Assembly: GCA_020024595.1 (NCBI GenBank)
Contig: JAHHTO010000001.1
Span: 10,076-74,075 of the forward strand
DNA from: Schaedlerella sp.
GTDB taxonomy: Bacteria; Bacillota; Clostridia; Lachnospirales; Lachnospiraceae
Reading direction: 5' to 3'
DNA: 64,000 bases
Each line of letters begins with the position of its first letter. Within the stretch, counting starts at the first letter, position 1. Positions 49,359 to 58,605 of this stretch are shown piece by piece. The position numbers and the translations under genes were made by a program. Below the pieces are notes generated by a model, which was not told the DNA's origin, searched no databases, and was given only the letters and a program-made list of their open reading frames with translations.

Positions 49359-49889
49359 TTATCTCCGCTCGTAGACCAGGTCGACGATACCATTGTAGGA
49401 GGCTGTTTTTATGAGCTTTAACTTTTCTTCTGACTGTAATGTGGGGAGTAGTTTTACTCCGGAACCAAGAATAGTGGGAATAATAGAAAAGCAAAACTCG
49501 TCAATCAGGTCCGCTTTGATCAGCTGCTGAGCAATTTCAGCACCTCCGCAGATCCAGATATTTTTTCCTTCCTTTTCCTTCAAATTTTTAATCAGTTCGG
49601 GCAGATTTCTGCGGTAGAAAGAAATTTCCGACTGATTTTCTACTTCTCTATGGGTAATCACAAAGGATTGTTTTCCCTTGTAGGGCCAATCAGTTGGGGC
49701 CAGTTCTGTTGCAATTTGGTAGTAGGTACGCCAGCCCATAATGATAGTGTCGACAGATTCATAAAATTCGGTGTAACTACCAACATTCTCCGGGTCACTG
49801 AAATCACCAGATAACCAGTCCACATTGCCATTTTTATCTGCTACATAACCATCAAGGCTCATCGCTATATAAAGTACTATTTTTCTCAT
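49359..49889 (-). CDS. Dihydrofolate reductase family protein (RibD C-terminal type)
   Basis: A 176-residue protein of the RibD-C/YwjB-YyaP type: KIVLYIAMSLDGYVADKNG, DTIIMGWRTYYQI, KGKQSFVITHR, and NIWICGGAEIAQQLIKADLIDEF. These are the NADPH-binding landmarks of the DHFR fold. The family includes uncharacterised reductases rather than the folate enzyme itself, and the short form without a deaminase domain argues against riboflavin synthesis. The ATG at 49889 follows GCAGGAGAATTTT. It stands alone in the accessory stretch. Confidence 0.88.
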   Translation of the reverse strand: MRKIVLYIAMSLDGYVADKNGNVDWLSGDFSDPENVGSYTEFYESVDTIIMGWRTYYQIATELAPTDWPYKGKQSFVITHREVENQSEISFYRRNLPELIKNLKEKEGKNIWICGGAEIAQQLIKADLIDEFCFSIIPTILGSGVKLLPTLQSEEKLKLIKTASYNGIVDLVYERR

Positions 49890-49970
49890 AAAATTCTCCT
49901 GCAATATACTCACATCTGTTTGATTTATTTTAATAAGTTTAACACTCTACTTACTAATCGAATCTTTCAA

Positions 49971-50003
49971 AAATGGGCAACCTCATCGTGAGATTGCCCA
50001 TTT
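49971..50003 (-). terminator. Terminator downstream of lysS
   Basis: A 15-bp stem with one mismatch (AAATGGGCAACCTCA) and loop TCG, followed on the minus strand by TTTTTG. It is about 120 nt past the lysS stop. Confidence 0.75.
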
Positions 50004-50120
50004 AAGAGTTATACGATTTTTCCTCTGTACAAAACTCAGCATCATTTAATGTATGATGTAGTTTTTACAATTTCTTCAATATACAGTACCTCTCGTTTTG
50101 ATATTCAAAACGGTATATCT

Positions 50121-52073
50121 TTAATACAGCTTCGCACCTGCCGGAATCCGATTATCCACCATAAGAACATTCAGTCCTTCCTTTCCTTCTTCAAGGTGAG
50201 TTGCAGAAATAATCATACCACAAGAATCAATTCCCATCATATTCCGCGGTGGAAGGTTTGTGATTGCGATCAGTGTTTTTCCAACCAGTTCTTCCGGCTC
50301 GTAATAATCATGAATACCACTTAAGATTACACGATCTTCGCCGCTTCCGTCATCTAACACAAATTTCAGAAGCTTCTTGCTCTTCGGTACTGCTTCACAT
50401 TCTTTTACTTTAACAGCACGAAAATCTGACTTGCTGAATGTCTCGAAATCAACCATGTCTTCAAATAATGGTTCTACTTCTACATTAGAAAAGTCGTATG
50501 TTTCTTTCGCTTCAGCGATTGCCTTTTCCACTGTTTTTTCAACCGGAGTTGTCTGTGCTGCGTTGTTCGCTTCGTTCTTAGTAGCTCCCTGTGACTTCAT
50601 TGTTGGGAAGAGCAATACATCACGAATTGCTTCTGCTCCAGTCAACAACATACACATTCTGTCAATCCCGTATCCGATACCACCTGTTGGCGGCATACCG
50701 ATTTCCAACGCATTCATAAAGTCTTCATCTGTTGTGTTGGCCTCTTCATCTCCCTGTGCCAGCAATTCTTCCTGTGCACGGAAACGCTCTCTCTGATCAA
50801 TCGGGTCATTTAACTCAGAATATGCATTTGCCATCTCCCAGCCGTTCATGAAGAACTCAAATCGTTCTACATATTCTGGATTCTCCGGTTTCTTCTTTGT
50901 AAGCGGAGAAATCTCAATCGGATGATCCATAACAAATGTCGGCTGGATCAGGTGTTCCTCTGCAAATTCTTCAAAGAACAATGCAAGAATATCCCCCTTC
51001 TTATGTCGTTCTTCGTATTCTACATGATGTTCTTTTGCAAGTGCTCTTGCTTGCTTCAATGTCTGTACTTCATTCCAGTCGACCCCCGCATATTTCTTGA
51101 CAGCGTCCACCATGGTAATACGTTCAAACGGCTTACCGAGATCGATCTCTACACCTTTATATACAATCTGTGTTGTTCCAAGAACTTCCTGTGCAACAAA
51201 ACGGTACAAATTCTCTGTCAAATCCATCATACCGTGATAATCCGTATATGCCTGATACAGTTCCATCAGTGTAAATTCCGGGTTGTGTCTCGTATCCAGA
51301 CCTTCGTTTCGGAATACTCGTCCTATCTCATATACACGCTCCATGCCACCCACGATCAGTCTCTTCAAATATAACTCAAGAGAAATCCGCAGCTTCAAGT
51401 CTTCATCCAATGCATTAAAATGTGTCTCAAACGGTCTTGCTGCAGCACCACCGGCATTTGCCACCAACATCGGTGTCTCTACTTCCATAAATCCTTGACC
51501 ACTCAGATATTTACGAATCGCACTGATGATCTGAGAACGCTTGATAAATGTATCCTTTACATCCGGATTCATAATCAAGTCCACATATCTCTGGCGGTAA
51601 CGCAAATCTGTATTAGTCAGACCATGGAACTTCTCCGGAAGAATCTGCAGACTCTTAGACAGCAATGTCACTTCAGCAGCATGAATAGACATTTCTCCTG
51701 TCTTTGTATGGAACACTTCTCCCTTGATTCCGATAATATCACCCACGTCAAACTTCTTGAAATCCTTATAGGACTCCTCTCCCACGCTATCTCTTGCCAC
51801 ATAAGACTGTATGTTTCCCTGCAAATCCTGCACATTACAAAAAGAGGCTTTTCCCATCACACGTTTGGACATCATGCGTCCTGCAATAGATACCTGTTTT
51901 CCTTCTAATTCTTCAAAGTTAGCCTTAATCTCCTGGCTATGATGTGTCTGTTCGTACTTCGTAATTACGAACGGGTCTTTTCCATTTCCCTGCAAATCAG
52001 CCAATTTTTCGCGGCGCACCTTTCTAAGCTGATTCAAATCCGGTTCCTGTGTGTTTTTCTGCTGCTCACCCAT
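50121..52073 (-). CDS. lysS: Lysyl-tRNA synthetase (class II) with a C-terminal tRNA-binding domain
   Basis: A 650-residue synthetase, about 150 longer than standard LysRS. The N-terminal OB fold binds the anticodon ([19 protein letters not shown]). The catalytic core has motif 1, motif 2 ([20 protein letters not shown]) and motif 3 ([16 protein letters not shown]). After a linker rich in Ala, Thr and Glu there is an EMAP/Arc1p/MetRS-C type domain from about residue 540 ([59 protein letters not shown]). That domain normally adds tRNA affinity and is common on MetRS, not LysRS. The ATG at 52073 follows AAGGAGAAAAAACAG. It is downstream of greA. Confidence 0.95.
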   Translation of the reverse strand: MGEQQKNTQEPDLNQLRKVRREKLADLQGNGKDPFVITKYEQTHHSQEIKANFEELEGKQVSIAGRMMSKRVMGKASFCNVQDLQGNIQSYVARDSVGEESYKDFKKFDVGDIIGIKGEVFHTKTGEMSIHAAEVTLLSKSLQILPEKFHGLTNTDLRYRQRYVDLIMNPDVKDTFIKRSQIISAIRKYLSGQGFMEVETPMLVANAGGAAARPFETHFNALDEDLKLRISLELYLKRLIVGGMERVYEIGRVFRNEGLDTRHNPEFTLMELYQAYTDYHGMMDLTENLYRFVAQEVLGTTQIVYKGVEIDLGKPFERITMVDAVKKYAGVDWNEVQTLKQARALAKEHHVEYEERHKKGDILALFFEEFAEEHLIQPTFVMDHPIEISPLTKKKPENPEYVERFEFFMNGWEMANAYSELNDPIDQRERFRAQEELLAQGDEEANTTDEDFMNALEIGMPPTGGIGYGIDRMCMLLTGAEAIRDVLLFPTMKSQGATKNEANNAAQTTPVEKTVEKAIAEAKETYDFSNVEVEPLFEDMVDFETFSKSDFRAVKVKECEAVPKSKKLLKFVLDDGSGEDRVILSGIHDYYEPEELVGKTLIAITNLPPRNMMGIDSCGMIISATHLEEGKEGLNVLMVDNRIPAGAKLY

Positions 52074-52110
52074 CTGTTTTTTCTCCTTCCAATATCCTGA
52101 TATTGACACA

Positions 52111-52137
52111 CAGACCCCTTAACAATTAAGGGGTCTG
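52111..52137 (-). other. Hairpin in the greA-lysS gap
   Basis: A perfect 12-bp stem CAGACCCCTTAA/TTAAGGGGTCTG with loop CAA, without a T run. Just after it, before the lysS ribosome binding site, is a second small stem CAATATC/GATATTG. It could be an RNA processing site or a weak attenuator for lysS. Confidence 0.5.
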
Positions 52138-52173
52138 TCAACTTACCGTTTCTGCCAATTCCAACGCTGTCTT

Positions 52174-52659
52174 TTACAGAGAACGGCTGATATCCAACAC
52201 TTTGTATTGAATGACACCTGCCTGAGTCTCTACGTCTACTACATCACCAACTTTTTTGCCCATCAATGCCTGTCCTACCGGTGACTCGTTAGAAATCTTT
52301 CCTTCCAGACTATTTGCCTCTGTAGAACCAACAATCTTGAAGTCCATCTCTTCATCAAATGTGACATCAAAGACCTTAATCGTACATCCGACATTGATCT
52401 TATCCAAGTCTACTTCATCTTCTACTACCACTTCAGCGTTCTTCAGAATCCCTTCCAGTTCTTCGATTCTTGCTTCAATATCGCGCTGCTCATCCTTTGC
52501 AGCATCATATTCAGCATTCTCAGACAAATCCCCTTGCTCTCTCGCTTCTTTGATTTTGCCTGCTACTTCCTTTCGCTTGACTACTTTCAGATTCTCTAAC
52601 TCATCTTCCAACGCTTTTAGTCCAGCATAAGTAAGCAATCTTTTCTTTGCTTCTGCCAT
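52174..52659 (-). CDS. greA: Transcription elongation factor GreA
   Basis: A 161-residue protein. The N-terminal coiled coil (LKALEDELENLKVVKRKEVAGKI, ending with the tip ENAEYDAAKDEQ and its acidic residues) reaches through the polymerase secondary channel to stimulate cleavage of backtracked RNA. The C-terminal FKBP-like domain (SNESPVGQALMGKKVGDVVDV) binds polymerase. AGGAGG-like GGGAGG precedes the ATG. A strong promoter overlaps the 3-prime end of dusB just upstream, so greA-lysS can be transcribed independently of the birA-dusB group. Confidence 0.97.
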   Translation of the reverse strand: MAEAKKRLLTYAGLKALEDELENLKVVKRKEVAGKIKEAREQGDLSENAEYDAAKDEQRDIEARIEELEGILKNAEVVVEDEVDLDKINVGCTIKVFDVTFDEEMDFKIVGSTEANSLEGKISNESPVGQALMGKKVGDVVDVETQAGVIQYKVLDISRSL

Positions 52660-52754
52660 GGCAATACTTCCTCCCTTGCTATATTAAAAGTTCTTCTTAA
52701 TATTTGTATATATTGTTTTTCTACTCTGTCTCAATTATATTTCGCAATTTTTAT

Positions 52755-52783
52755 ATTATACCTAATCCCTATAATACTGTCAA
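52755..52783 (-). promoter_or_regulatory. Promoter of greA-lysS
   Basis: A perfect TTGACA (52783-52778), a 17-nt spacer and a perfect TATAAT (52760-52755). The -35 lies inside the last codons of dusB. This is one of the strongest-looking promoters in the window. Confidence 0.85.
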
Positions 52784-53728
52784 GATTTTTTCCAGTTCTT
52801 CATAGCTTTCCACAGCATTTATCTGCTCCCTCAAACGAGCAGATCCATGCATCCCTTTCGTATACCACGCTACATGTTTTCTCATCTCACGGATTCCGCA
52901 AAATTCCCCCTTGTATTGTATCTGAAGTTGCGCATGTCGAAGCATTGTATCACGGATTTCATTTACAGATGGACGTGGCGGAATTTGTCCGGTTTGTTCA
53001 TATGCGATCAATTCTGAAAAGATCCATGGATTTCCCTGCGCACCTCTGGCAATCATCACGCCATCACACCCAGTCTGCTCCAGCATCGCAACGGCCTTTT
53101 CTCCAGAGGTCACATCTCCATTCCCAATCACCGGAATCGACACTGCTTTCTTTACTTTTCGAATGATTTCCCAGTCTGCTTTTCCCGAATAATACTGCTC
53201 CCTCGTTCTCCCATGAACCGCTACTGCAGCCGCCCCGGCTTCCTCAATAATTTTTGCAATTTCCACAGCATTGACATGCTCATCATCAAAACCTTTCCGT
53301 ATTTTCACCGTTACAGGCTTTCCAATCGCTTTCACAACTGCACGAACCAACTCATATACCAGCTTCGGTTCTTTCATCAATGCAGAACCCTCACCGTTTC
53401 TCACCACTTTCGGTACCGGACACCCCATATAGATATCTAAAAACGTAAATGGTCGTTCTTCAATTCGTTTTGCCATCTCACTGACAATTTTCGGATCCGA
53501 TCCAAACAACTGCAGTGAAACAGGCATTTCCTCGGGATGAATCTGAAGCAAACTCTCTGTATTTTTGTTGTGATATAAAATTCCCTTTGCACTGACCATT
53601 TCCATACAGATCAGACCCGCGCCCTGTTCCTTGCACAGCAAACGGAATGGCAGGTCTGTCACGCCTGCCATCGGTCCCAGAATGTATGCATTTTCAAGAA
53701 GTATATTTCCTATTTTTAACTGTTTCAT
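52769..53728 (-). CDS. dusB: tRNA-dihydrouridine synthase
   Basis: A 319-residue FMN enzyme that reduces uridines in the tRNA D-loop. APM-like start ILGPMAGVTDLPFRLLCKEQ, QLFGSDPKIV, the catalytic Cys in YMGCPVPKVVRNGEGSALM, KIRKGFDDEH, HGRTREQYYSGKADW and GNGDVTSGEKA with MIARGAQGNPW are all typical of the DusB branch. It is 15 nt downstream of coaX in the same transcript. DusB in front of greA and lysS is a recurring arrangement in Clostridia. Confidence 0.95.
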   Translation of the reverse strand: MKQLKIGNILLENAYILGPMAGVTDLPFRLLCKEQGAGLICMEMVSAKGILYHNKNTESLLQIHPEEMPVSLQLFGSDPKIVSEMAKRIEERPFTFLDIYMGCPVPKVVRNGEGSALMKEPKLVYELVRAVVKAIGKPVTVKIRKGFDDEHVNAVEIAKIIEEAGAAAVAVHGRTREQYYSGKADWEIIRKVKKAVSIPVIGNGDVTSGEKAVAMLEQTGCDGVMIARGAQGNPWIFSELIAYEQTGQIPPRPSVNEIRDTMLRHAQLQIQYKGEFCGIREMRKHVAWYTKGMHGSARLREQINAVESYEELEKILTVL

Positions 53729-53743
53729 AATATCTATCCTGTT

Positions 53744-54514
53744 TTATTTTCGATTTTTAGAATAAATCAACCGAAGTCCGCTCAAGGTCAATTCCGGATC
53801 ATACACATCAATACTGTTTGTTTCTGCAAAAATAATCCGTCCCAAGCCACCTGTTGCTACAACTTTTATATCATCATAACCAGCTTCTTCTTTGATTTTC
53901 CGTACAATATATTCCGTCTCTCCAATTGCTCCGTAAACAAGTCCTGCCTGCATACTAGAAATCGTTTCCTTTGCCAGAATAGATTTTGGTTTGCGGATTT
54001 CAATTGCCGGAAGCATTGCCGCTCCACCCCACAGAGAGCGTGCTGCTGTCTCAATCCCCGGTGCCGTAATTCCTGCTTCAAATGTTCCATCCGGTCCAAT
54101 CAGATCATACGTTGTTGCCGTCCCATAATCCACCACGATCACCGGCCCACCATACAGTTCATATCCCGCAACCGCATCCACGATCCGGTCTGCTCCGATT
54201 TCCTTTGGGTTCTCCGTCACAATGCGGATTCCAGTCTTGATTCCTGCCGATACAACAATCGGACGAACTTCCAAATACTTGATGATACCACTTGTTAAAG
54301 AATGCATGATATCCGGTACTACAGATGCAATGATAACCGACTGTATCTCCTGCGGGCTGATATTTCTATGTTCCAGTATGCCACAGATAGTAAATCCATA
54401 TTCATCCGAAGTACGGGAACGCTTAGTCGTCATTCGGAATGTACCGAGCAGTTTTTCTTCTTTAAAAATACCCAGTGTAATATTTGTATTTCCAACATCA
54501 ATCGTCAACAGCAT
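53744..54514 (-). CDS. coaX: Type III pantothenate kinase
   Basis: A 256-residue CoaX that makes 4-phosphopantothenate, the first step of CoA synthesis; this type is not feedback-inhibited by CoA. The ASKHA-fold phosphate loops are [14 protein letters not shown] and [13 protein letters not shown], with [14 protein letters not shown] and [13 protein letters not shown] in the second half. The pairing with birA on the same strand (two genes upstream) recurs in Firmicutes and couples two cofactor enzymes. It starts 48 nt after the DUF6145-like gene. Confidence 0.95.
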   Translation of the reverse strand: MLLTIDVGNTNITLGIFKEEKLLGTFRMTTKRSRTSDEYGFTICGILEHRNISPQEIQSVIIASVVPDIMHSLTSGIIKYLEVRPIVVSAGIKTGIRIVTENPKEIGADRIVDAVAGYELYGGPVIVVDYGTATTYDLIGPDGTFEAGITAPGIETAARSLWGGAAMLPAIEIRKPKSILAKETISSMQAGLVYGAIGETEYIVRKIKEEAGYDDIKVVATGGLGRIIFAETNSIDVYDPELTLSGLRLIYSKNRK

Positions 54515-54562
54515 TCTGCAGTCACTCCTTTATCTATCACTTTCTTTTTTCTTGTATTATCT

Positions 54563-54898
54563 CTATAAATCCATATCCACTTCTTCTCCCAGGCAGAAAA
54601 CTCTGTAATATAACTCTAGTGACTCAAATAATCCACTCTTTGTTCTCTGAAGTTCTTTAATTTTCAAAACACTTCCGATCTCATCAAAGGCAAAATCATT
54701 TTCTTCATGATCGACTCTTAGCTCCAGACTTCCATCTTCATCATATACAACCATAAATATACCGCCCACATCTTCGGTATACAACACACACATAATCTGC
54801 AGTTCCTGCCGAATGCTCTCCGGCAGTGATTCAAACTCCGGATTCAAATAAAATTTTCTTTCATATGAATTTGCGGCACACAATACTGTCTCACTCAT
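54563..54898 (-). CDS. Small conserved protein, probably DUF6145
   Basis: A 111-residue acidic protein (SETVLCAANSYERKFYLNPE, IRQELQIMCVLYTEDVGGIF, VVYDEDGSLELRVDHEENDF). It shows predicted alternating strands and no membrane segment or catalytic motif. I believe it corresponds to DUF6145, seen in Lachnospiraceae next to birA and coaX, but this is from memory. Its place between the biotin ligase and pantothenate kinase genes suggests a housekeeping role; none is known to me. Confidence 0.7.
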   Translation of the reverse strand: MSETVLCAANSYERKFYLNPEFESLPESIRQELQIMCVLYTEDVGGIFMVVYDEDGSLELRVDHEENDFAFDEIGSVLKIKELQRTKSGLFESLELYYRVFCLGEEVDMDL

Positions 54899-54963
54899 AT
54901 ACTTCCTCTTCTTCTACAATGCTTTATAGTCTGCTTTCCTGTCTCTGTAAAACAATTCCTATC

Positions 54964-55950
54964 TTAGACATATCCGAACATTCCCCGCACTGATACTTCT
55001 CCTGCATAAACTGCTTCCACACTTCCATCTTCTAAACGCACCAGCAGTTCCCCTGTATTATTAATCCCCAGTGCATATGCCGAATACGGTTCTGCAGCTC
55101 CATGAATCACGACTTCCTTTTTACAATTTACCAACAATTGATTATATTTTTCTCGAAGCCATGACAAATCTTTCTTCTTAAGGAACATTTCGTAATCCTG
55201 TTCAAACTGATTCATCACCTCTGCCACAATTACACTGCGTTGGATCTTGTATCCACACTCATTTCGAAGTGAGGTAGCCCTGTCCGCTATCTCCTCTGGA
55301 AATATCTCCGTATTCACATTGATTCCAACTCCAACAACAACATGATTGATATAATCAATCTCTGTACTCATTTCTGTCAAAATCCCAACTAACTTCTTTC
55401 CATTTATCACAATATCATTCGGCCACTTGATCTGTACATCAAGCCCAGTACATCCTTTTAGTGCTTTTGCTACACTATATGCCATCACAAGTGTCAGCAT
55501 AGAAGCTTTGTCCGGTGTAAACTCCGGCCGCAGCAAAATAGACATATACACACTGCATCCTTCTGGAGATTCCCAATTCCGCCCACGACGCCCACGTCCG
55601 GCACTTTGCCTGTCCGCAAGGACCAGTGTGCCGTGAGGTGCGCCTGTCTCTCCAAGCTGTTTTGCCCGGATATTCGTAGAATCCGTCTCCGCATATACAT
55701 ACAGACATTGTCCTGCCCACTTCGTATTACCGGATATCCGGCTTTCTAGTTCTTCTCTGGTCATGATATCCGGGACCTCTGTAATGCGGTAACCTTTATT
55801 GCGCACTGCTTCAATCTGATAGCCTTCCTCTTTTAATTGCTGCATTACTTTCCATATTGCAGTTCGAGACACACCGAAATGCTCACATAACTGCTGTCCA
55901 GAAACATAACTTTCACTTTCCCGCAGCAATTTTAAAATATCTGTTTTCAA
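54964..55950 (-). CDS. birA: Biotin operon repressor / biotin--[acetyl-CoA-carboxylase] ligase
   Basis: A 328-residue bifunctional BirA. An N-terminal winged helix (VSGQQLCEHFGVSRTAIWKV) for DNA binding precedes the ligase domain: AGRGRRGRNWESPEGCSVYM (biotinyl-AMP loop), KWPNDIVINGKKLVGILTE, VVVGVGINVN, and a C-terminal SH3-like domain. It attaches biotin to carboxylases and can repress biotin genes. The start appears to be TTG, preceded by GGAGTGGGG; no ATG in the frame gives the full winged helix. It is the first gene of the birA-coaX-dusB group. Confidence 0.95.
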   Translation of the reverse strand: MKTDILKLLRESESYVSGQQLCEHFGVSRTAIWKVMQQLKEEGYQIEAVRNKGYRITEVPDIMTREELESRISGNTKWAGQCLYVYAETDSTNIRAKQLGETGAPHGTLVLADRQSAGRGRRGRNWESPEGCSVYMSILLRPEFTPDKASMLTLVMAYSVAKALKGCTGLDVQIKWPNDIVINGKKLVGILTEMSTEIDYINHVVVGVGINVNTEIFPEEIADRATSLRNECGYKIQRSVIVAEVMNQFEQDYEMFLKKKDLSWLREKYNQLLVNCKKEVVIHGAAEPYSAYALGINNTGELLVRLEDGSVEAVYAGEVSVRGMFGYV

Positions 55951-56004
55951 GAAACCCCACTCCGATATCTTCTTTTTACTTAATCAAAAAAATTCTGCAT
56001 CTTT

Positions 56005-57000
56005 CTAAAATGCTCCAAGTGTCGCCACCATCACAGCTTTGATCGTATGCATTCGATTCTCCGCCTCATCAAATACCTTTGACTGCGCAGATTCAAATAC
56101 TTCATCTGTCACTTCCATGTCCTCAATGCCAAACCTCTCACCCATTTCTTTTCCAATGGTTGTCTTCAAATCGTGGAACGCCGGCAAACAGTGCAGGAAA
56201 ATCGCATTCTCTCCTGCGTTTTCCATCACTTTCCTTGTCACTTTGTACGGACTCAATTCCTTGATCCGCTTCTCCCAAACCTCGTCTGGTTCCCCCATGG
56301 ATACCCACACGTCAGTATAAATTACATCTGCATCTTTTGTACCTACTTCTACATCCTCCGTTAATGTAATTGTTGCCCCTGACTCTTCTCCATATGCTTT
56401 ACAGATCTCAACCAGTTCCGCATTCGGAAAATATTCTTTTGTCGTACAAGCAACAAAATCGATTCCCAATTTAGAACATACAACCATCAGAGAATTTCCC
56501 ATATTATATCTTGCATCTCCCATATAAACAAGCTTCAGACCCTTCAAGGTTCCAAAATTCTCACGGATTGTCAGCATATCTGCCAGCATCTGCGTCGGAT
56601 GATATTCGTTAGTCAGTCCATTCCAAACCGGAACACCGGCATATTTTGCCAGATTCTCAACAATTTCCTGCTCATACCCACGATACTCGATTCCATCATA
56701 CATTCTTCCAAGCACACGTGCTGTATCTTCAATACTTTCCTTTTTTCCAATTTGAGAACCTGTAGGCCCAAGATAAGTGGATCCCATTCCCATATCATGA
56801 GCTGCAACCTCAAATGCGCATCTCGTTCTGGTACTGTCTTTTTCAAAAATCAGCGCAATATTTTTCCCTTTATAATAATCCACCGGAACACCATTTTTTT
56901 TCTTTGCTTTCAAATCTGCAGCTAGATCAATAAGATACATAATCTCTTCCGGAGTAAAATCCTTGAGCGTCAAAAAGCTCCTTCCCTTTAAATCCATCAT
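56005..57000 (-). CDS. argF: Ornithine carbamoyltransferase
   Basis: A 331-residue enzyme joining carbamoyl phosphate and ornithine to citrulline. It has the carbamoyl-phosphate loop [18 protein letters not shown], the conserved [33 protein letters not shown] and the catalytic HCLPAFHD. No arc or other arg genes are nearby, so the biosynthetic (argF) or catabolic (arcB) role cannot be decided; argF is used by default. The start is uncertain: an ATG pair at 57000/56997 after AAAGGACAAGAGAAG fits the family start [11 protein letters not shown], while an ATG at 57033 is also in frame. Confidence 0.92.
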   Translation of the reverse strand: MMDLKGRSFLTLKDFTPEEIMYLIDLAADLKAKKKNGVPVDYYKGKNIALIFEKDSTRTRCAFEVAAHDMGMGSTYLGPTGSQIGKKESIEDTARVLGRMYDGIEYRGYEQEIVENLAKYAGVPVWNGLTNEYHPTQMLADMLTIRENFGTLKGLKLVYMGDARYNMGNSLMVVCSKLGIDFVACTTKEYFPNAELVEICKAYGEESGATITLTEDVEVGTKDADVIYTDVWVSMGEPDEVWEKRIKELSPYKVTRKVMENAGENAIFLHCLPAFHDLKTTIGKEMGERFGIEDMEVTDEVFESAQSKVFDEAENRMHTIKAVMVATLGAF

Positions 57001-57045
57001 CTTCTCTTGTCCTTTCGCGATAACAATCTTCATTTTATGTACTTT

Positions 57046-57074
57046 AGTATACTAAACTGTTTCTGAAAATGCAA
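57046..57074 (-). promoter_or_regulatory. Promoter of argF with an overlapping palindrome
   Basis: TTGCAT (57074-57069), a 17-nt spacer and TATACT (57051-57046). The -10 region lies within a perfect 14-bp palindrome TTTAGTATACTAAA (57043-57056), which could be an operator. It does not match an ARG box that I can recognise. Confidence 0.65.
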
Positions 57075-57080
57075 GCAAAC

Positions 57081-57881
57081 TTATCTTCGTCTCTGCCTAC
57101 TCACTTCAAACATTAATATTGACGCTGCTACAGCCGCATTTAGTGACTCTACCTGACCTGCCATTGGAATCCGAACCCATGCATCCGCACAGTCTGCAAT
57201 TTCCTGCCGCAGCCCGTTTCCTTCATTCCCGATCAAGAAAGCAGTTCCTCCACAATAGTCTTCTTTGTCGTAGGTATTCTTTCCATCTAAATGTGCTGCA
57301 TATACGCGGATCTTCCTGTCTTTTATCCTCTCGATCATCTCCGGCAGATCATCCACATACAAAAATGGCATCCGATAAACTGCACCCATTGTAGAACGGA
57401 TCGTCTTTGGATTATAGATATCCACACACTCCCGGCTTAATAGGATTCCGGTAACACCTGCTGCCTCTGCAGTACGGAAAATGGTCCCTAGATTCCCCGG
57501 ATCTTGCAGATTATCCAGTATCATAATATGCGGCATAACAGTCCCCCCTGCTCCAAGCAGTTCCTCTACATGATACTCTGCCTGCCTCACGATCCCCAGC
57601 ACTCCTTGTGGCGTCTTAGTATCTGACATATAAGCAAATACTGTATCCGACACCAGCTCCATCTTTACTCTGTTTCCTTTTACCTGCATCGCATCCAGTT
57701 CCTGACGATATTTTTGATAAAATTTCTCAGTTATATATAGTTTCTCCAGTCTATCTTTTGGAACCTCCTGGATCATACGGATCCCCTCTACCAGAAACAC
57801 CCCCGCCTGCAAACGAGCTTTGCTCTTTTTCCGAAGCTGTACCACTTCTTTGATATTCTGATTACTCGTACTTGTGATCAT
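57081..57881 (-). CDS. TrmH/SpoU family RNA 2-prime-O-methyltransferase
   Basis: A 266-residue SPOUT methyltransferase. The N-terminal substrate-binding domain is NQNIKEVVQLRKKSKARLQAG and FLVEGIRMIQEV. The knotted catalytic domain has the three motifs LDNLQDPGNLGTIFRTAEA, FLIGNEGNGLRQEI and RIPMAGQVESLNAAVAASIL. It resembles the YsgA/RlmB-like group acting on 23S rRNA, but the modified site cannot be inferred. The AGGGA-type site and its position upstream of argF suggest a separate unit after the response regulator, 31 nt away. Confidence 0.92.
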   Translation of the reverse strand: MITSTSNQNIKEVVQLRKKSKARLQAGVFLVEGIRMIQEVPKDRLEKLYITEKFYQKYRQELDAMQVKGNRVKMELVSDTVFAYMSDTKTPQGVLGIVRQAEYHVEELLGAGGTVMPHIMILDNLQDPGNLGTIFRTAEAAGVTGILLSRECVDIYNPKTIRSTMGAVYRMPFLYVDDLPEMIERIKDRKIRVYAAHLDGKNTYDKEDYCGGTAFLIGNEGNGLRQEIADCADAWVRIPMAGQVESLNAAVAASILMFEVSRQRRR

Positions 57882-57912
57882 TTTCTTTTCCTCTTATTAG
57901 TTCCCATCCCCA

Positions 57913-58605
57913 TCAGACTTTAAACCGATATCCAACTCCCCAGATCGTCTCTATATACTGTGGATGTGAAGTATCATATTCGATTTTCTCACGGATCTTT
58001 TTGATATGTACTGTTACAGTTGCAATATCTCCAATGGACTCCATATCCCATATCTCCCGGAACAGTTCCTCTTTTGTGTACACATGATTCGGATGTCCCG
58101 CCAGAAATGTAAGAAGATCAAACTCCTTTGTCGTAAAGGAACGTTCCTCACCGTTGACCCATACCCGTCTTGCTGTTGTGTCAATCTTCAGTCCCCGGAT
58201 TTCGATCATCTCATTTTCTTCAACAACACTTCCTATCAGCCGTTCATATCTTGCCAGATGTGCTTTCACACGAGCGACCAGCTCACTCGGGCTAAATGGC
58301 TTCGTCATATAATCATCTGCGCCAAGTCCAAGTCCACGGATCTTGTCAATATCATCTTTCTTCGCAGATACCATAATAATCGGTGTATTCTTCCTATCTC
58401 TCACCTGTCTGCAGATTTCAAATCCGTCCACGCCCGGAAGCATCAAATCCAAAATGATCAAATCAATTTCTCTGTTCATTGCCAGTTCCAGCCCTGTCTG
58501 TCCGTCATTGGCAACTTCCACTTCAAAATTACTCAGCTCTAGATAATCCTTCTCTAAGTCCGCAATACTCTCTTCATCTTCAATAATCAAAATCCGTTTA
58601 CTCAT
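57913..58605 (-). CDS. OmpR/PhoB-type response regulator
   Basis: A 230-residue regulator. The receiver domain has the acidic pair ED at 9-10, phosphoacceptor Asp53 (LIILDLMLPG), a Thr/Ser at MVSAKK and the Lys in YMTKPFSPSE. The C-terminal winged helix (RSFTTKEFDLLTFLAGHPNH, DIATVTVHIKKIREKIE, IETIWGVGYRFKV) binds DNA. Its start overlaps the stop of the histidine kinase gene by 8 nt (ATGAGTAA), so the two are translationally coupled. Here the kinase gene comes first, the reverse of the common order. The target genes are unknown. Confidence 0.95.
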   Translation of the reverse strand: MSKRILIIEDEESIADLEKDYLELSNFEVEVANDGQTGLELAMNREIDLIILDLMLPGVDGFEICRQVRDRKNTPIIMVSAKKDDIDKIRGLGLGADDYMTKPFSPSELVARVKAHLARYERLIGSVVEENEMIEIRGLKIDTTARRVWVNGEERSFTTKEFDLLTFLAGHPNHVYTKEELFREIWDMESIGDIATVTVHIKKIREKIEYDTSHPQYIETIWGVGYRFKV

